Source: Solibacillus silvestris_B (lineage in GTDB: Bacteria > Bacillota > Bacilli > Bacillales_A > Planococcaceae). Taken from it: 64,000 bases of DNA. Both the position numbers and the translations under genes were made by a program. How positions within the stretch are numbered: position 1 is the first letter of the stretch; every line of letters begins with the position of its first letter. The DNA lies in contig NZ_JBQCJW010000004.1 in assembly GCF_051967575.1 (NCBI RefSeq), positions 124,001 through 188,000 on the forward strand. The letters run 5' to 3'. Shown in pieces: positions 62,045 to 64,000 of the stretch. The notes beneath the pieces were generated by a model that was not told the DNA's origin, did not search any database, and saw nothing but the letters and a program-made list of their open reading frames with translations.

Positions 62045-62806
62045 TTAATCTAAAATTTTTATCGTTACAGTGCGGCGGCCCCATTCATAGGCACCATCTA
62101 GATTCGGAATGAAAACATCGATTTTATTGCCTTTAATTGCTCCGCCTGTATCAGCGGCGATGGCTTCCCCATAACCTTCCACCCAAACTTTTGTCCCTAA
62201 AGGAATTATTTGCGGGTCTACCGCAATCACCTTCAGATTTGGATTAGCACGTAAATTTGTACCATTCGCTGTTGTGCCGGAACATCCTTCACAATAGGCA
62301 GTATATGCTGTTGCTTCTACTGTCATCGTTTTTGAAACATTGGAATCCGTAGCCGAGTTTGTCGGGAAGTCCGTTTCTGGCTGTATCCAGTCCGTTTCAC
62401 TCGAAGCACTTTTCACCCCATTAAACGTAACTTCTTCTAACGGTCCCGAAACAACGAGTGGATCTCCTACATAAATCAAGTCTGAATTTAAATCATTCCA
62501 TGCTTGCAATTGATCTACAGTAATATCATGTTCCATGGCAATTCTATATAATGTATCTCCTTGTTCAATAGTATATATTTGTTCCTCGCGGCTAATTTCC
62601 AATATATCACCTGGATAAATTAAATCCCCCATTAAATTGTTCATTTCTTTTAAAGCATCAACGGTCGTATCAAATTGTTTACTGATTTTGTAAAGTGTAT
62701 CATCGGATTGGATAGTATATGCGGCGGCAGATGCTTCTGTTAGAGCAAATCCGCTTGTGGCGAAAATTCCCGCCAATACAAATGCTATTATTTTCTTTCG
62801 CTTCAA
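62045..62806 (-). CDS. Exported LysM-LysM-3D domain protein (YocH-like wall hydrolase)
   Basis: The 253-residue protein has a signal peptide (about 1-28, cleaved after SAAA), two LysM repeats (about 29-72, YTIQSDDTLYKISKQFDTTV, and about 76-120, YTIEQGDTLYRIAMEHDITV), a Ser/Thr linker and a C-terminal 3D domain with VEATAYTAYCEGCSGTTANG, PLGTKVWVEGYG and ADTGGAIKGNKIDVF (the three Asp that name it). It should bind peptidoglycan and cut it, like B. subtilis YocH or Rpf-type enzymes. Confidence 0.88.
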   Translation of the reverse strand: MKRKKIIAFVLAGIFATSGFALTEASAAAYTIQSDDTLYKISKQFDTTVDALKEMNNLMGDLIYPGDILEISREEQIYTIEQGDTLYRIAMEHDITVDQLQAWNDLNSDLIYVGDPLVVSGPLEEVTFNGVKSASSETDWIQPETDFPTNSATDSNVSKTMTVEATAYTAYCEGCSGTTANGTNLRANPNLKVIAVDPQIIPLGTKVWVEGYGEAIAADTGGAIKGNKIDVFIPNLDGAYEWGRRTVTIKILD

Positions 62807-63110
62807 TTTTCGTTCCCTCCGTATTCTTCGTAAATAAATTCAACTCATTTTTACTCTGTCACAACTTTACCTCAAACATATTGCAATTTTATGACGCTAA
62901 CATAATCCGTCTATTACAAGCATGTTTCAAACCTTTTGGATAATTATTACTAATATTGAAGCGAATTATACATGGAGCTATCATTTATTTGCGGGAGAGC
63001 AATAAAAAAGCAAATAATGATTGGGATTTTCATTTCAATCACATTACAATTTTTTCTTCACCATCAATATTTTCGAGCTTTGTCGATATTAAAGAAAAGG
63101 AGGGATGACA
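62807..63110. other. Intergenic region between divergent genes
   Basis: This 300-base spacer holds the promoters of the LysM-3D gene (left) and of yjfB (right). TCAA (63064-63067) and GTCGATAT (63082-63089) recall a SigD promoter, but the start site would fall in the ribosome binding site. Nothing else is recognised. Confidence 0.4.
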
Positions 63111-63299
63111 ATGGAAATCAACTCGATGATGTCGGCTCAGCTTGCTTCGTTACAACAAACGCTGCAAATGAGCATTTTAGACAAAGCCATGAACACTGGT
63201 GCAGCAAGTGTTGTTCGAATGATGGAAGATTTGCCGCAGCCACAATCAGCTCCTGCAGCCCACCCTTACAAAGGACAAATGATCGACGTCCAAGCTTAG
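63111..63299 (+). CDS. YjfB-like small putative motility protein
   Basis: The 62-residue protein shows the family pattern: MEINSMMSAQLASLQQTLQM, SILDKAMNTGAASVVRMMED, and a Pro-rich tail. B. subtilis YjfB is a member of the SigD (motility) regulon; its function is unknown. AAGGAGG lies 7 bases before ATG 63111; the ATG at 63105 touches that site. HemAT elsewhere in the window agrees with a motile host. Confidence 0.78.
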   Translation: MEINSMMSAQLASLQQTLQMSILDKAMNTGAASVVRMMEDLPQPQSAPAAHPYKGQMIDVQA

Positions 63300-63310
63300 T
63301 TGCAAAAGGA

Positions 63311-63346
63311 AAAACGCTCATGAATTCAGCTTCAATGAGCGTTTTT
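63311..63346 (+). terminator. Terminator of the YjfB-like gene
   Basis: AAAACGCTCAT (63311-63321) pairs with ATGAGCGTTTT (63335-63345), with T-rich flanks on both strands. Confidence 0.85.
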
Positions 63347-63603
63347 CTGTTTTGGAGCAGGACTTTTTTTTTTATTTGAAAGTTGAAGCGTGTTATTAAA
63401 ACTTTCAGCATCATACTCAAGAAACTTCGACGCTTTTCAGAAAATCTTCATATTATATTAGAAATCGCAGCTTTTATCGGAAGCTGCTTGCCTCTCTTTT
63501 ATGTAAACTGTACGTTAATATTTCGTTAAACCCTGTTAAAAATACATTTTTCGGGTATAACTAATAATACAATAAGGATATTCTCACAGAAGGAGTGATT
63601 TTT

Positions 63604-64000
63604 ATAGGTATCCATACGTTTTTTACAAGTTTGAATGATTTAGAACGCATCATTCGCTGTCCGGGCCGTTTCAAATTTGAAGAGCATAATGTTGCAGCCC
63701 ATTCATGGAAAGTTTCGCAATATGCGATGTTTTTTGCGACATTGGAAGAACGTGCAGGCAGTACAATCGATTGGAAAGCATTATACGAAAAAACGATTAA
63801 TCACGATTTTGCCGAAGTGTTCATCGGGGATATTAAAACACCTGTCAAACATGCAAGTATTGAATTAAAGCAAATGCTTGCACATGTCGAAGAAAAAATG
63901 ATGGAAAAATTTATAAGGGCAGAAATACCACCTGATCTGCAAGATGTTTTCTTTGACCGCATGAAGGAAGGGAAGGACGAGACGATTGAAGGCCGCTTGC
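63604..64000 (+). CDS. HD-domain nucleotidase/hydrolase (YfbR-like) with apparent AUA start, cut by window edge
   Basis: The 132 visible residues begin GIHTFFTSLNDLERIIRCPG and continue with EEHNVAAHSWKVSQYAMF and INHDFAEVFIGDI, the His and His-Asp metal motifs of the YfbR-type HD family (5'-nucleotidases of dNMPs). The N-terminal pattern matches homologues that start MGIH. AAGGAG (63590-63595) is followed after 8 bases by ATA at 63604, exactly where ATG should be, with no other ATG, GTG or TTG at a proper distance. The 3' end is outside the window. Confidence 0.82.
   Translation, partial: MGIHTFFTSLNDLERIIRCPGRFKFEEHNVAAHSWKVSQYAMFFATLEERAGSTIDWKALYEKTINHDFAEVFIGDIKTPVKHASIELKQMLAHVEEKMMEKFIRAEIPPDLQDVFFDRMKEGKDETIEGRL

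Noticed and set aside
63064..63089. SigD-type promoter before the YjfB-like gene
   Set aside because: The -10-like GTCGATAT is good but the spacing is 14 and the transcription start would fall inside the ribosome binding site.

Overview
The window reads as chromosome of a low-GC, Gram-positive, spore-former-type member of the Bacillales, most like the Planococcaceae (Solibacillus/Lysinibacillus group). The grounds are strong AGGAGG-type ribosome binding sites, U-tract terminators, an S-box (SAM-I) riboswitch, HelD, HemAT, PdaC-like and YjfB-like proteins, lysine 6-dehydrogenase, and no outer-membrane genes. This placement comes from protein reading alone. No rRNA, tRNA, prophage, insertion sequence or CRISPR array was seen. 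The window cuts a DUF2804 gene at its left end and an HD-domain gene at its right end, and it contains one 100-N assembly gap (55585-55684).

Layout. 0-13.6 kb: helD, a double GNAT protein, a PAS/GGDEF/EAL c-di-GMP protein, a split ThrE-type exporter, a PdaC-like peptidoglycan deacetylase, the 5-oxoprolinase genes pxpA and pxpBC (divergent), and an efflux-type ABC pair. 13.6-25 kb: repeat-rich spacers, a secreted beta-propeller protein, an ECF sigma/anti-sigma pair, a GntR-ABC operon, and a zone of decaying genes (HIT fragment, GNAT with an amber codon, a membrane-protein remnant). 25-29 kb: a probable lysine-degradation operon (aldehyde dehydrogenase, lysine 6-dehydrogenase, acyl-CoA dehydrogenase). 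29-38 kb: TIGR00266 protein, HemAT oxygen sensor, uppP with a metallophosphoesterase, a two-component system with a 46-residue membrane protein between its genes, and an EamA permease. 38-50 kb: hom without an ACT domain, a phased repeat array, S-box-controlled metY, a DASS transporter, nitroreductase, pepT and an EmrE-like exporter. 50-54.1 kb: a polysaccharide deacetylase/ECF sigma/anti-sigma cluster and a Fur-box-controlled structured RNA. 54-57.3 kb: a FhuF-like iron reductase, a large repeat array and an M20 amidohydrolase. 57.3-64 kb: a TAXI-TRAP uptake operon, Cu/Zn SOD lipoprotein, LysM-3D protein, YjfB and the HD protein.

Most unusual content. (1) Two non-coding arrays of the hexamer CTAATA (or CTACTT) repeat at a strict 19-21 bp period, about two helical turns; the larger has a 124-bp higher-order unit made of six sub-units, and the assembly broke inside it. 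(2) A Fur-regulated, five-hairpin small RNA candidate with C-rich loops. (3) An anti-sigma factor whose outer domain resembles a catalytically dead signal peptidase I, encoded with a sigma factor and a polysaccharide deacetylase. (4) Two genes whose ribosome binding site is followed at the right distance by AUA instead of AUG.
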